Source: Lantana camara
Lineage: Eukaryota > Streptophyta > Magnoliopsida > Lamiales > Verbenaceae
Assembly (NCBI GenBank): GCA_037501455.1
Contig: CM074860.1
Location: 49,796,501 to 49,860,500 of the forward strand
Length of the DNA stretch: 64,000 nucleotides
Reading direction: 5' to 3'
This document shows positions 33,348 through 46,612 of the stretch, piece after piece; the stretch's first letter is position 1, and every line of letters starts with the position of its first letter. A model generated the notes under the pieces. The model saw nothing but the letters and a program-made list of their open reading frames with translations. It was not told the DNA's origin and ran no database searches. A program made the position numbers and the translations under genes.

Positions 33348-35029
33348 ATGGGAAAATCAGGAAAGCCACTGGTCAAAGGCAGAGCCTATGCATTCGATGG
33401 AAACGTGGATCCAGACCCTTCAGATGTTGTTGAAGGTACGGTACATATTCTAAACACACCAGTTAAAGTCTTATATGACCCTGGTGCCACACATTCATTC
33501 ATTGCATCGAATTTGTGTGCGCGTTTACATTTTTCACTTGAATGTTCATCATATGATTTCGAAGTAAGTTCCCCTTTGGGAATTTGTTTCATAACGGATC
33601 GAGTATATAAATGCTGCCCTATACAAATCGGTGACTGTTACTACCCTATGGACCTCATCGAACTCCCGATGAAAAGATACAAAATCATCCTAGGAATGGT
33701 TTGGCTCTACAAATATCATGCTAAATTAGATTATTTCAAGAAAGAAATCATCTTAGGACAAGATGAAAGTTGGATACCTGACGGTAAAAGATCAGTGGCA
33801 GTGGTTTCTATGACAGAAGCTAAGAAGTTGGTTCAAAAAGGAGCTACAGGATTCATTGGCTATCTCCTAAATAGGCCAAAGTATCAACTCAAGGTTGAGG
33901 AGGTAGAAGTAGTAAATGAGTTTCTCGATGTATTTCCAGAACATTTAAACTCGCTACCTCCAGATCGCGAGTTAGAATTCGTAATCAATACAATTCCCGG
34001 GGCAAAACCTTTCTCTAAAACCCCATATCGAATGGCCCCAGCCGAACCTCAATAGTTGAGGAAACAACTTGATGAGTTGATTGAATCAAAATACATCCGT
34101 CCTAGTACATCACCTGGGGGCTACCTGTGTTGTTTGTAAAGAAGAAAGATGGATCATTACGGATGTGCATCGACTATCGAGAACTTAACCGAATGACCAT
34201 AAAGAACAAATACCCTCTACCCCACATAGAGGAGTTATTTGATGTCCTTCAAGGATCCTGGGTCTATTCCAAGTTAGATTTAAGGCAAGGATATTATCAA
34301 TTAAAGATTACGGAGGAGGATATCCCTAAAACAGCTTTCAATACCCGTTATGGACACTTTGAGTTCATAGTAATGCCTTTTGGATTGACTAATGCACCCA
34401 CTGCATTCATGGATATGATGCATCGAATATTTCGACCATATCTGGATAAATTCGTGGTCATTTTCATCGATGACATTTTGGTATTTTCAAAAACGCCCGA
34501 GGAACATGCTGAACATCTTCGCATAGTGTTAAGCACTTCGCGAGATCATAAACTATATGCTAAGTTCAGTAAATGTGAGTTCTGGATAGAGAAAGTTGCA
34601 TTCCTCGGACATGTAATCTCGGGATCATGTATTGAAATAGATCCTTCCAAGATTGAAGCAATTACAAACTGGAAAACACCAGGAAATCCATCAGAAGTGA
34701 GAAGCTTCCTAGGACTTGCAGACTATTATCGAAGGTTTGTAAAGGACTTCTCCAAGATAGCTGCATCTCTCACAAAGTTAACAAAGAAGGAACGAAAGTT
34801 TGAATGGACCGAATAGTGCGAACAAAGTTTCCAAGAATTAAAGCAACGATTGACGTCTACACCAGTACTAACCTTACCTGAAGGAAAAGAAGGTTGTACG
34901 GTTTATACCGATGCCTCTAAAGAAGGACTAGGTTGTGTGCTGATGCAACATGGAAAAGTTATAGTCTATGCCTATAGAAAATTCTAACCTCATGAGGAGA
35001 ATTGTCCTACTCATGACTTGGAATTAGCA
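33348..35029 (+). pseudogene. Element B protease, RT and RNase H remnant
   Basis: The protease site DPGATHSF lies near 33478-33501. TAG 34053-34055 and a 1-base deletion near 34110 (the SPWGAP region) break the frame. RT follows from 34127 with [23 protein letters not shown] and FIDDILVFS, then TAG 34814-34816. RNase H ends at THDLELA by 35029, with TAA at 34985-34987. Integrase is missing because LTR E starts at 35030. Confidence 0.9.
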
Positions 35030-35765
35030 TGTAGCATCCGGAACGCTAGGTACCACATCCCCCGCACTATAGTTCAATCCACGTATGAAATGGACTATCC
35101 ATACATGAACCAAAGCTATAGCGAACGGGAGACAATAAAAAAAACAACAATAGCTAGGCGGGACCAACCCCAAACCAAACAATCAATTCAGAGCAATAAA
35201 AGCGTAAGCATAAAATTTCATTATCATATATCAAGCATCAAGTGTCCAAAATCATGATATCTATTCCATACCTATCAATACAATATCATCTCCAAAATAT
35301 TCCATAAAGCATGCCAAAATATTCCATAAATATCAATACATGAACATAAGGTGAAGGTGAAGTGTGCTAGACCCAAATTAAAGACACGACTCGACTCTAA
35401 TTCCCGCCTATCACGCACCTGCAAAAATGGAAAAGTTAAGGCGTCAGTCTACAACAGACTGAGTGAGGGGTATATAAATATAAGCGCACATACATGCAGG
35501 CTATAATCTCGGGTAATATTTTTGTAGAAGAACAATATAAGTCAAGAAATAAGATATAATATCACCCGAGATTACAACTATCAAGTTTATCAATTTATTA
35601 CAATTCCAGTCAATCAGTGGCGCGGCGAGTGAGGGCAGTCTCCAGCCTTTACTCCTGACAGTGAACAATACAATAACCGTGTTTCAATTCAAATAATGAG
35701 CATGCAAGTTATTACGGTGCACAATTACCAGTTTCATGAACTCTTCTTCCTCCGGGGTGATGGTG
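35030..35765 (-). repeat. LTR E, left part
   Basis: Begins TGTAGCATCCGG inside B RNase H. Minus-strand LTR related to A, F and K. Hairpin CAGTCT-acaac-AGACTG at 35445-35461 and acceptor TTTTTGCAG ending at 35419. Interrupted by F. Confidence 0.85.
35761..35765 (+). repeat. Target-site duplication of F, left (TGGTG)
   Basis: TGGTG here and at 38443-38447 flank F exactly. Confidence 0.93.
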
Positions 35766-38442
35766 TGTAACACCCCTACACGTAGGGATGCCACACCCCC
35801 GCACTATAGGTCGATCCACATACGAAATGGGTAACCCGTACATGAACCAACCTATAGCGAGCTGGTGACAATAAAATGAATAACCGGCTAACTAGGCGGG
35901 ACTAACTCAACTCCAACTACTACAATCAACATATAATATAAACGAACATAAACATTTTCGTTGATCATTAGACATACATGCATATCGATACATTATCATC
36001 TCCAAAATAAATAACATATCCTAATAGATCATAAGTAACCATACATGAAAGTGTAGTGCGCTAGACTCGACTGACAGACAGGACACGACTCTGACTCCCA
36101 CCTAGCACGCACCTGCAAGAACCTGAAAGGTGGAGGCGTCAGTCTATGGAAGACTGAGTGAGGGGCATAGATATATGTTAGAGCAGATAACATGCAAGTC
36201 ATAACCTCGGGTAAGGTTTTATAACTAAAAGCAATATAAGTTCAGAATACAATACACTTTGCCCGAGATTACAACTATCCAATTTTAACAATACAATCTT
36301 TAGGTTTTAATTCAATTCAATCCGTGGCCCGACGAGTGAGGGCAATCTCCAACCTTTACACCGATAGTGAACAATACAATCTTTATGTTTATCTCAATAA
36401 TTATCATGCAAATCATTACAGTGCACAATTAGCAGTTTCACGAACTTCTTCTTCCTCCGGTGATGGTGGGATTGCAAGGCCCCACCACCCAATCACGATG
36501 TACGTCAAGTTCATGACTCCCTCGTACGGGATTCCTTCCTCCACCAAACCTCCTGGTGGATTCAGGGTTCATCCCCACAATGTGAGGGGAGTGCAGAGTT
36601 ACCCGTCAGCCCATGCTTTCCAGGTTGGCTCATACACTAACCCTCGGGCCCACAGTGCACGATTCACAATTACTTGCCAAACACGATCAATTCGCGATAT
36701 CATGATCATTTTAATATGTCATGATAATCATTTGCAATCACTTGAGGTTTTTAGAAAGATTATAGATATATATACATTTTGGCTAAAATATCACATAGGG
36801 TTGTAAGGGTTCTATATATCTAGGAATTAAACCTCACCTGACAGGCGACACAATGACTCAAGGATGCATAAATGTGCTCAGTTGATCACAATCTCCGCCC
36901 TGGAGAAGAACAGGACAAGAAACGGGACATTATGCACTCGTGAGACCATAACTCAATAATGATACCAAAATGTGACGCACGGCGTAATCATAATCAATAT
37001 GTCATGCAATAACACTCATGTAATGTCAATTAAGAGCCTAATTATCACTAAGCCAAGTTTATAACTCATATAAGTCACATACGGGAGCCAAGGAAGTGAA
37101 AAAAATACAATAAGAGAGGTTTTGGCAAAGTTTGGCAAAAGCCGACAATTTTTGGAAATACGCACATTGTAGAAACCCCGGAATAACTTGAGTTCTAGAA
37201 GTTAGAATTGAGTTTTGTTTATTGGATATAAAACTACACACATAGACCTTTCCAACGCTATATGGCACGTTTTCTAGTTCAAAGCGAGGTGAAAATGGCG
37301 TAGGTCCGAAGTTAGACAAAATGCAGATTCGGAAGGGGTCGCGGGCGCGACCATTTTTACTCTATTTTTTGTCGCGGCTGCGACCTAATTTTTTATGAAT
37401 TTTCATGCAATTTTTCAAAACTCGAAACTTGGCCAAATTTTGGTAGCGGCCGCGACCTGATTTATGTGTATTTCAGGTCGCGGTCACGACCTTCAAGTTC
37501 TGCTGAAAAACAGAGCAGAAACAGGGGAAAAATGCACGAACCACACCCTAAATCATCAAAACACTTATAATTCAACTCCAAATACAAGAATTCATGAAAA
37601 TAACATATATTCATGCTTAAAGTATAACAAAAACCAATATAAACACATAAATCATGCCTTGATCATCAAGATTTTCACTTTGGAACTTAATTATGAACTC
37701 ATCATATAAGATCAAATTCTTAAGGATTTCATGCATCAATCCAAGTTATAATCATGTATTCATGTAACAACTCACTAATAATCCATATATTTTCATGAAT
37801 CACAAACCCTAGCATCAAATCATAATTCAAAAATTCACATATATAGCTCACATATACCTTGAAATGGAAAGAGAAGGAAAGAGATGAAGATGAGATGCTT
37901 CCAAGATTCTTAATTCATCCTAAATATTCACTTGAAATGATGGAATTTTCTCTCCTTCTTCTTGGTGTTGAATCATGAGAAATGGGGAGCAAATATGTGT
38001 ATATTTTTATGAAATGAATTGATGAATGAAATGGAGACTACATGATTCTTCTACATTTATGGATGATCAAGCACAATTTGCAATCAAGTCCCTCCAATGT
38101 ATAAGTTATGCAATTAAGTTCTATTCCTACGATTTTAGTCACTTTGGTCGAAGAATTTGTCATGCAATTAGGTCCTTGAATTAAAATGAATGAGCATTTA
38201 ACGATAATTAAGCAGTTAGATCACGCTAGACAATTAATTCACGTATTAATCGAATCCCATTCGTGCAATAATTCTCAAAATGACATAATATCACATAATT
38301 CCACGTAAACATGTTCAAACATAATTCATATAATTTTCATAAAATGTAGGAGTTTAATAAACGAAAGATTACATAAATCCTAACTCTTCGAAAACTCACA
38401 CGTGTCGTGCGTACCTGAATAACCAAAAATCGGGGCGTTACA
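35766..38442 (-). mobile_element. Solo LTR F inside LTR E (2677 bp)
   Basis: TGTAACACCCC to GGGGCGTTACA with a perfect 5-bp duplication and no internal domain, so a solo LTR left by LTR-LTR recombination. On the element strand: donor AAG|GTATAT (intron from 37857), palindromes at 37337-37491, hairpin CAGTCT/AGACTG (36140-36156) with CTGAC, acceptor TTTCAG ending at 36123, and CTAGGTGGGA/TCCCGCCTAG near the end. Confidence 0.93.
37337..37491 (-). repeat. Four palindromes, GGTCGCGGCCGCGACC type (LTR F)
   Basis: Copies at 37337, 37370, 37442 and 37476 form two pairs 33 and 34 bp apart. The core CGGCCG is shared with the A and L palindromes but the arms differ. Confidence 0.9.
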
Positions 38443-38447
38443 TGGTG

Positions 38448-40185
38448 GGTTTACAAGGCCCAACCATCCAATCAGTGCGTACGTCAGGAACATGACTCCC
38501 ACGTACGGGATTCCTTCCTCCACCAAACCACCTTGTGGATTCAGGGGTCATCCCAAATGGTGAGGATAGGACTAGAGTTACCCGTCAGACCATGCTTTCC
38601 CGGTTGGCTCAAGCCACTACCCTCGGGCCCACAGTGCAATACAGTTACTCGCCAAAACAGTCAATTCAATTCAATCAATCGATGTTTTGAAAGATTTATA
38701 GATATATATAAATTTTGGCCGAAAAGTTCATATAGGGTTATAAGGGTTCTATATATAACTAGAAATTAAACCTCACCTGTGTGACTAAAATAAACAAGGA
38801 AATAACTCACGGGGCCTGCTCCTCGTCACCAGGAAGCTGGTCTGTGCAAGAAAGACAACTGTCCGTGAGACACGACTAAAATGTACCAATTAGGACGAAC
38901 GACGTGATCATGAATATTATAACGTGCATTGACAATTTATGGAATGTTATGATCATATTTATGCATAAAACGAGCATATAATAACACGTATCGATCAATT
39001 ATGGCATTAGAAACGGATTTGGAAAACTCAATTCCATGCAGAAAATTCGTAAAACCCCCTGGACCATGGGACGGTCGTTCCGATTTTGAACTGGAAATGG
39101 GAAGGGTCGTTCCCGGCTCCCCGATTCAATCTCGTGCGTCCGTAAAGAATTTGGAATTTTTTCATGGCTGGGAACGGCAGTTCCCAAAACTGGGAAGGGT
39201 CGTTCCCAGTCTCGCGGGATAGCTGGCAGGGGTGGGAACGACCGTTCCCATAATGAACTGGGACGGGAATTGTCGTTCCCAATATGCAGTTGCAGCAGAA
39301 ACAGGGTAGTATGCAGGGGAAAAACGTACCAAAACCACAAAGCACAAATGATCCATAATTCCATCTCCAAATGATACAAATCAAGCAATATACATACTAA
39401 CATGCTTATAGATCAGTAAAATCCAATCCAAACACTTATATCAAGCTCAAATCATCAAGAATCATCAATTAAAACTCATATCTCAACTCATGCTCCAAGT
39501 CCATAAACTCCAACATATATATATATCAAATTCAAGCCATGATCAAGTATTCAAACTTCCAACAACTAAAACACACTTCAACCAATTCATATCATAACCC
39601 TAGCTACCATTCATGATTCAAGAAATGATCAAAATCTCCAAAGTTACCTTGAATGAAAGAAATGGAAGAAGAGATGAAGATATGATGATGATGATGATGA
39701 TGCTCTAATGCATACAAAACCCACAAAATATAGCTTGAATGATGAAATTCTTTTCTCCTCTTGGTAGGGTTTTTGATCGATGGAAATGGAAATAAAGAAG
39801 CAAGTGTATGATATGTTTGTATGAAATGAGGGGAAATGGTACGTGATTGCTGCAATAAGGAAGAAAGAGATGCTCCAATTGAGTCCACTTCCATAATAAA
39901 TGATCAATTTAGTCCAATAACATATTCATGCAATTAAGTCCCCAAAGTCAAGAAAATGATCACATAAGGACATAAAAGAAATTAACTCATGTTCGGGAAT
40001 TGATTCACTTTTCAATCAAATTCAATTTATGCAATAAATATCAATTTAGTATGAATTTCATAAAAACACTTGAAATAAAATTTTATAAAAATTATGTCAT
40101 GACATATAAAATTGAAGGAATGATCAAATAAATTTTAAATTCTAACTCTCAAACGTACACGTGGCGTTCATACCTGAAAGACCAA
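38448..40185 (-). repeat. LTR E, right part (terminus missing)
   Basis: It continues E after F. Similarity to F stops at ACCAA, about 16 bp before the expected TG end, so the terminus is deleted. Holds palindromes 39067-39280 and a donor-like CAAG|GTAACT (intron from 39647). A GATGAT microsatellite lies near 39680-39702. Confidence 0.85.
39067..39280 (-). repeat. Six palindromes, GGGAACGACCGTTCCC type (LTR E)
   Basis: Starts 39067, 39099, 39170, 39192, 39234 and 39265; pair distances 32, 22 and 31. Same motif type as A and K. Confidence 0.9.
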
Positions 40186-40615
40186 TTATAAATTGATTGA
40201 TTATCATCAAGATGTTGTAACATGTCATTTTCTTTTTGAAATTTTTGGGTATTTTATGACAGTAAATCATTCGCTTATTTTTTCTTCTTATATTTTTTAT
40301 TTGTATGAGATAATACTGTTATCATTACATAAAATTCCATCGCCTTTATATATTCTGAACTTCCACATCAAATCAAATTAAAGTCATTACACAATGTCAT
40401 GTTATGAATGTCTTTAACTGTTTGTTATCTTCATCAGTGCTTTGACCGACGACATGCTCGTCTGGCAAGCAAAAAAATTATCATAAAAAAAGGATGAGAA
40501 AATTACTAGGGTAGTGACATTAATTAAAGTATGACTAGTGATGGGCCGCTGGCCAAGTTTAATCTATATTTAAGTGTTATATTATTTAATATTGTCTACA
40601 TATAAACATGGTATG
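40186..40615. other. Unassigned AT-rich DNA between E and G
   Basis: 430 bp with no LTR similarity, ORF or repeat I can recognise. It marks the site where the end of E and the rest of B were lost. Confidence 0.5.
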
Positions 40616-41122
40616 TGACTCCCCGTATTCTCGAAAGGCATCCTGATGACATTTACAAGTAAGTCTCTACACTTGTGCGTGTTTAATTTAAGAGTTCTTG
40701 AATTATGTGATTTAATGTAAATCCAATTTAATATGTGTTCATTCGAATTATTCTAAGATTAATTGCAACTTGATTAATTACGCATATTTAACCCTAACTA
40801 TCTAATTTGATTTAGTTCGAATTATCTAATTTGATTTAGTTCGAATTTATTCAATGAAATAATTGTCAAGTGATTTTAAATCCATCATGTTACTTAACTT
40901 GTTTAATTTCGGTTTACTTGAATTCCTTGAGATTAATTGTCAATCATGTGTTTACAAAGTGCCGCTAAATTATACGAAAAGTTTCTAAAATTAAATTGAA
41001 TTAAACTCTAATTGGTAAATCTCTATTTCACTTTTATTTGTAAAATTAATTCGGAGCTTGAATGTTTATTCGTAACTTTACCAATTAATCGTTATCCTTG
41101 CTACGCGATAAGGATACCCGGT

Positions 41123-41130
41123 TATATATA
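41123..41130 (+). promoter_or_regulatory. Element G TATA box, LTR1
   Basis: GGTTATATATACC followed about 30 bp later by a pyrimidine-rich CT tract, a typical plant core-promoter layout. The LTR2 copy is at 47818-47825. Confidence 0.65.
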
Positions 41131-41330
41131 CCTTGTGCACAAGACACATTTCTCCCAATCCCTTTTCTCTCTCTCTCTCTCCTCTCCCACTTTCTCTCTC
41201 CCGCGGGTTACTATCGCGGCTTCGGTTACGAGCCCATAACTCTATCGTTTCTCAACGGAATTCAACAAACGAATAGTCCATTTCGATTATCTCGGCGAGA
41301 CCGACGTAAGAGTACCAATTTCAGAGTCTA

Positions 41331-41747
41331 ATGATGAACGACGGCAAAGATATCGCCGATTTTCAGATGCCCAGGCGGGTGGCGGAGGACCGCGACTTCG
41401 CCGCCCATTTCCGGTGGCTTCCGGTGGGATTTCAGCAACACGCGCCCATGACCCATAAAGTAGACTTCCAGGCGCTTCGTTTGACGTTGGTGGCACGGCC
41501 ATCGGAGCAGAGACGGAGCCGTACGCGCCGCCCAAAGCTCGCGGCGGCGGTGCGAGTTACTGTAGCGGCGGCGGCAGAAACTTCGGCGGCCGACGGGGGC
41601 CTTTTTCTGGCCATCTTTTGGTCTTGGGCTCTTCACAAAAGTTGTTCGGAACGACGAGAACTAGTGACCTGTCATCAGGCGACTCCAGATTCGGTGGTTT
41701 GGTGGCGGATCGGCGGCGGCAAAGTGGCGGTGCAACGGCGGCACTAG
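41331..41747 (+). other. GC-rich ORF-like stretch in G LTR1, not recognised
   Basis: A 138-codon frame, rich in Arg and Ala, in the GC-rich part between TATA box and donor. LTR2 keeps it as 137 codons (48029-48442). The opposite strand is also open for 102 codons, as expected from GC content. No domain recognised; it could be structured leader RNA or captured host sequence. Confidence 0.35.
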
Positions 41748-42091
41748 CTCCGAGGATTTTTCCAGAAAGCTACCTTAGGGCTTTCGAAGAGCTCGTCATG
41801 GGTAAGAGAAAACCTCTTTCGGATCGCATTTTGGTTCACCGGTTTGGAAGTAATTTGAGTTTGAAGATTTAGGGTTTTCGTGTTCTTAGATTTCAGATCT
41901 AGGACAATCGGCTTGGAATTTCTAGAAATTGATCAAGGATTCGGAACGGGCACGAAGACTTCATTCAGGACTGATTTTTCGGGATTTTTCCGGCGACTTT
42001 TGACGGTGGCCCGGTGGCGGCCCGGCGACTTTCTGGCAGCTCCGGTGGCGGCACTCCGGCGAATTTCGGACAGAATGTTCGTCTCGTTGTG

Positions 42092-44118
42092 GTGAGTTCA
42101 ACGCCACTTTCCGTTCGTTAATCGGACACTCGATCTATTTATTACGAATTATTTTGCGTAATTGTGATTATTTGAATTAATTGTTTTAAGTGCAAATAAA
42201 TTGGTTATTGTTGGTTTGTTGATCGAGATGTATTCCAATCGTATATGAAAACATGTATTGAATGGATTGTGATATGCATGAATGTTTCGATTTACAATTT
42301 GAATCCCGATGTGATGAATTTATACTATGTGTTTAGATATGAAGAGGTGTTAGTGTAATATTTAGAAACTAATCTTTTATGTGACTAAATGAACTTGAAT
42401 GATATTTTAGAAGAACGAAAATGTTGTGATTTCTCTATATGAATTTGAGACGTTCTCAATATTATGTTTATTGTAAATTGTGTTTCAAATATAAAATTTA
42501 GATACATGAAGGATGCTTGAACAACTTAAGACTTGATGCATGATAGGAGTTAGAATTGTAATATCTTGTTTTACTCTTACTACTTGAAAATGGTATATTA
42601 TGAATTATGATAAATTGATAATTGTCATGCTTGTAAGTAATTAATTCCTAGCTGAATAATTATATAAACACTTTAAACGAACAATTATGCTTAGTAATCA
42701 ACTAAGGGGATGTATGTGTAATAATTCTAAACTTTTATAAATAACTTAGGGGATGTAAGTGAAATATTTATGAAACTTGAATGTGACTTGAGCTTGTGTA
42801 CCAAACATGTTGTGAAGTTGTAAAGTATGATCTTAAGTGAATTAAATGCACTCTTTATTTGTATCAAGCATGCCATCTACGTACAACAACTTTGTATGTT
42901 TATATGACCAAGTTGCTCTTACTTATGCACTTTATAACTCGTCATGAACTTGATGCTTAATTCTAATATTATAATTGAACCCTGTGACATTGGATAATTT
43001 AATATGCATTTTGTGAATACATTGACTTCCTAAATTGATCTTGCATCTTTGGATATGGAATTACGTGTCGGTTGCTTGTAAATATGACCTTGTTGAGCAT
43101 TGATATGCCTTGAATGACCACGACACCTTATCCAAGCACAACATGAACACTTATGCATAACCAAGATCATGTTGAGCAATGCCGTGCGTCTTGTATGGTT
43201 CATATAGAGTCTAAGTCTGGGCTTTTGTATGTCTTGTCACAGAGATTGGTGGTGCCGATGGGCCCGAGATTTAGAGTGTTTGGCCCTTCACACTCTCAGA
43301 CTCTACTTTCACGAGGTGAGGTTTAGGATTTTGTATAGTTATGCGACCTAGGGCCTTAATATGATGATTTCAACCCTTGCATGCGAGTATATCTATTATA
43401 AATACGTATGTGTTGGATATGATATGTTTATGGCCTTGTGAATCAGTTCTATTTTGGAAAATTAGATATGAAAGCATATGTAAGCTGTTTTGAAAAGTTA
43501 TGTTATGTTATGATCTGTTCTGTAGCGAGTTAGCCATGATATATGGTATCTGTTCTGTTCTGTTCTGTTATGGATCCGAGGAGCTATGGGTAAGGAATCC
43601 CTGGGACGGTATAGGGCCGTCAGGGCTCGGCCTGTGCATAGTCTCCATTTGAGATATCATTGCGCGACTCAGGGAGATAGGGGAGGCGTGATATCTTGAG
43701 CCTTCGGTGTACAGCCGGGGAGGACTCTTGTGGGTTCGCTACCCCTTGAGGGTTTGTCTGTTCTGGATAGTTTGGGGACGGTACATCCCCTCCATCATTG
43801 GTGTGACTGTTGGATTGACTTTTGTATTCTATGATTTGATATGTTCTGAGGAGTAAAGGTTGGAAGCTCGTACTCGCCGAGCATGTGTTCTGTTCTATCT
43901 GGGAATCATGAATCGAGATAGAGTTCTAAAATGTTTTCTAAATCTTATATAACTATCTTTTGGGTACTTTTGGAAATGTTTTGGTATGCAACACCTATCT
44001 CCGGTTCATGAGTCCACCCTTCTGATATGTGCTATGCTCTATATATATACAGTGGGTGTGTGTTAGCCCCCTCACTCAGTCAGTTGACTGACACCTCATT
44101 TTACACTTTTAGTTGCAG
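42092..44118 (+). other. Predicted LTR intron (element G LTR1)
   Basis: GTGAGT donor, CTGAC in a hairpin, TTTTAGTTGCAG acceptor, and GCTAGGCGGA in the exon. LTR2 has the same sites (48787-50815). 2027 nt. Confidence 0.5.
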
Positions 44119-44644
44119 GATTGTTGGCATTTGCTAGGCGGAAGTGAGTCCTTTGAGTTGCACTTCTTCGGTTTAGTCTTTCTATTTGCATTTGTCTTTT
44201 CATACACTTTACTTATGCTTTGACTTGTAGACTTGAGATTATACTTTACTATTCGGTAGCCCTGCGTGGCACTCTCATTCGGCCCTTGTGGCACTTGATG
44301 ATTATTACTTTATGTTGATATTCGGGACTAGGGATCTATGCTAGTTGAACCCGTCACCTGCTTTGTTTGTTGATCTATTATTCGGGATTAGGTATCTATG
44401 CTAGTTGAACCCGTCACCTGCTTTGTATGTTTTGTAATAAATGCTTCCGCTATCTATTGATGTTGGTTTTAATTGCTTCCGCGCTCTGAGTTTTGGTCAA
44501 GTTAGATCCGCCTAGCCTAGTGCGTGAGTTGGTCTCACGTTCGCTCTGATTCGGATTCGGGCATGGACTTTCATTTCATGCTTCGGGTCTGGGTCATAGT
44601 GCGGGGGATGTGGCATCCTCCGTTTGGGGTGTTACATCCTTAAG

Positions 44645-44718
44645 TGGTATCAGAGCTCTAGGTTGCAAAACCGAGCTCTTGAGGCGTGTTGAGTCTGTCT
44701 AGGTCGTACGGCATAGGA
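44645..44718 (+). other. Element G primer-binding site, hairpin and leader motif
   Basis: TGGTATCAGAGCT from 44645. AGAGCTC (44652-44658) pairs with GAGCTCT (44673-44679) and GGTT with AACC around GCAA. TAGGTCGTACGGCATAGGA is at 44700-44718, 55 nt from the PBS start. A second copy is in the duplicated interior (PBS from 51342, motif 51397-51415). Confidence 0.88.
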
Positions 44719-46612
44719 ATAACTGCGCATTGCATTTATTTGACTTGATATTTTGACCCTTCGGCATGAATTGTTTTGTGATTATATGATTATGTGCACA
44801 TTGTGACTTTGATTATGCCACATCTTATTTTATGTGCTTTATAAATGACAACTAATTGTTGCATTTACGTGATATACTTGTTGCACTTCATTCGCATCTT
44901 TAACCAGCATGCATCGAATTTAGTGTTTGAATTTCAGTGTGCCCTATGAGTCAACACTAAGATTTCCCTCCGTCAACACTACCTATTGGTACTACAACGG
45001 AAAGACGCCATAATTCGAAGATGAAAGGATTCTTTACCAAGATCAAGGGTCATGAAAAGGTTCAGAGTTGAAGGACTGAGATTTGCTATGTTGACTTACT
45101 ATCTTAAAGTCAATTGAAAGATGGAGTTTGATGAATTTTCACCTTGAGGATTCGTTCATTTGGAAGTAGTCACCTTGTTGAGGAAATGAGTCAATGGAGA
45201 AGAGTCTGATCAAGTAGAACCGTTTTGAAGAAGTTTGATGAGCTTTTGCCTTGATGATTTGTTTATTTGGGAGTAGTCACCTTGTTGGAAACGAGTTAAT
45301 GTAGAAGAATCCGATCAAATAAGATCCGATCAAGTTCAAGGGATGTGGGTAGGTAACCATGTTATTCAAGCAACGAGCTACAAACCATCGGTGAGTGTTG
45401 AAGGTTTTGGTGCCGTTTAGAGTTAACGAACGACAAGGCAAGATTGATTGTTAGCTCTTTGGGTGTTTCTTCAAGATGAGATGGAAGACATTGTTGATGT
45501 GGGAATAGCACTGTTAGATGCCGAAAGACCTTATCCAAGTTTCAGAACCATATACCATGGATTGCTTTGGGAAATGATTAATACCACTAGCGCCGAACTT
45601 AGCTCTAAGATATATTTCTGATTGACGACCGATTTATGGGCAATTTTCTGAAGATGAACAGGTTAAGGTTTCACACATGAATTAGGATTCTTGGTGGGAA
45701 CCAAAGATGATTCTGGTTAAACAAGGGCTAAGGTCTGGTAGAGAGTTGGATTATAAGCATGCTTGTTGGGTTACCTCTTCACACAAAAAGATTCATGACC
45801 TTATTCACGTTTCAGAATCGTGTGCCATGACTTACCTTGGGAAATGCTTAACATCATGATCGTCCAGCATAGCTCAAAGACAAATTTCGGATTGGCAATT
45901 GAATTGTGGGATTCCTTGAGAACGAACCCACTAAGGTTAACATAAATGAGAATTCTTGGGAGAAACTGAGGATGATTCTAGTTGAGCAAGGATTACGGTC
46001 TAGTAAGGGGTTTGGTGATAAACGAGCTTTGCTGAGTTACCACTTTATGAGAGGACTCAAGACAAAGAAGTTCAGATGATGAAGGTTGTATCATTACCGG
46101 CTTAATCAACTCCTACTGCTTCATCTCGACTTTCTTGAAAAGATTGTTACGCTTCGGTTAACGGTACGCCAAGCATTCATGGCATTTGCATACATGCATC
46201 GTTTAAATACTCTTACCTTGTTTTGCTTGATATGGTTGATGACTACTGCTATTTTAATTGTGATAACTTGGATACTTGATCTAGTATTTGTAACTTGAAA
46301 TTTCTACTTGTTATGAACTGTGCTGGAATGAATGAGTTATGTACTTATGTGAACTATGCATGCCTATGTGATTTAAAAACTCTCTTGATTGCTCACTAAC
46401 TTCTCATATAACATACATACATACTGTAACCTTGTTTTATAGGGATTCCATCGCGATATCCCCCTTGAGTTGAGGTATGAGCGTTGAATCTATACTCAAG
46501 GGACACCGATATCAGTTGTATAAGGTACACCAAACATGCATCGCATACTTTTCGTCTAGTGTTACTATGATGTGTGTATGTATGAATAACTGATTAGTGG
46601 ATTTATGCGCAA
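44719..46612 (+). other. Element G interior, no gene recognised
   Basis: No gag or pol motif. An acceptor-like TTTGAATTTCAG ends at 44937, 8 nt before ATG 44946, at the gag-start position of other elements. The frame stops after four codons, so gag is lost. Confidence 0.55.

Larger units (their letters stand above)
6469..35029 (+). mobile_element. Element B: old Ty3/Gypsy element, split by C and D and cut by E
   Basis: The 5' LTR lies in three pieces (6469-9015, 21487-21578, 31366-31964) separated by C and D. Rejoined in order they follow the C LTR from end to end. A tRNA-Met primer site, an accessory ORF fragment and gag-protease-RT-RNase H follow. All are clear homologues of C but carry many stops and a frameshift. 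Coding stops in RNase H at 35029, where LTR E begins. No integrase or 3' LTR of B is found to the right, so the 3' part is lost or outside the window. It is the oldest layer of this nest. Confidence 0.9.
40616..44636 (+). repeat. Element G LTR1 (4021 bp)
   Basis: TGACTCCCCG to GGGGTGTTACA. It holds TATATATA (41123-41130), a CT repeat (41167-41187), a GC-rich 0.9-kb exon-like region, donor TGTG|GTGAGT (intron from 42092), hairpin TCAGTCA/TGACTGA (44076-44091) with CTGAC, and acceptor TTGCAG ending at 44118. It differs from LTR2 by an extra 27-bp copy near 40805-40850 and loss of about 27 bp near 41088. Confidence 0.93.

Noticed and set aside
36324..36806. 160-codon frame in LTR F
   Set aside because: Runs across conserved non-coding LTR blocks and palindromic segments; equivalent positions in related LTRs are not open.
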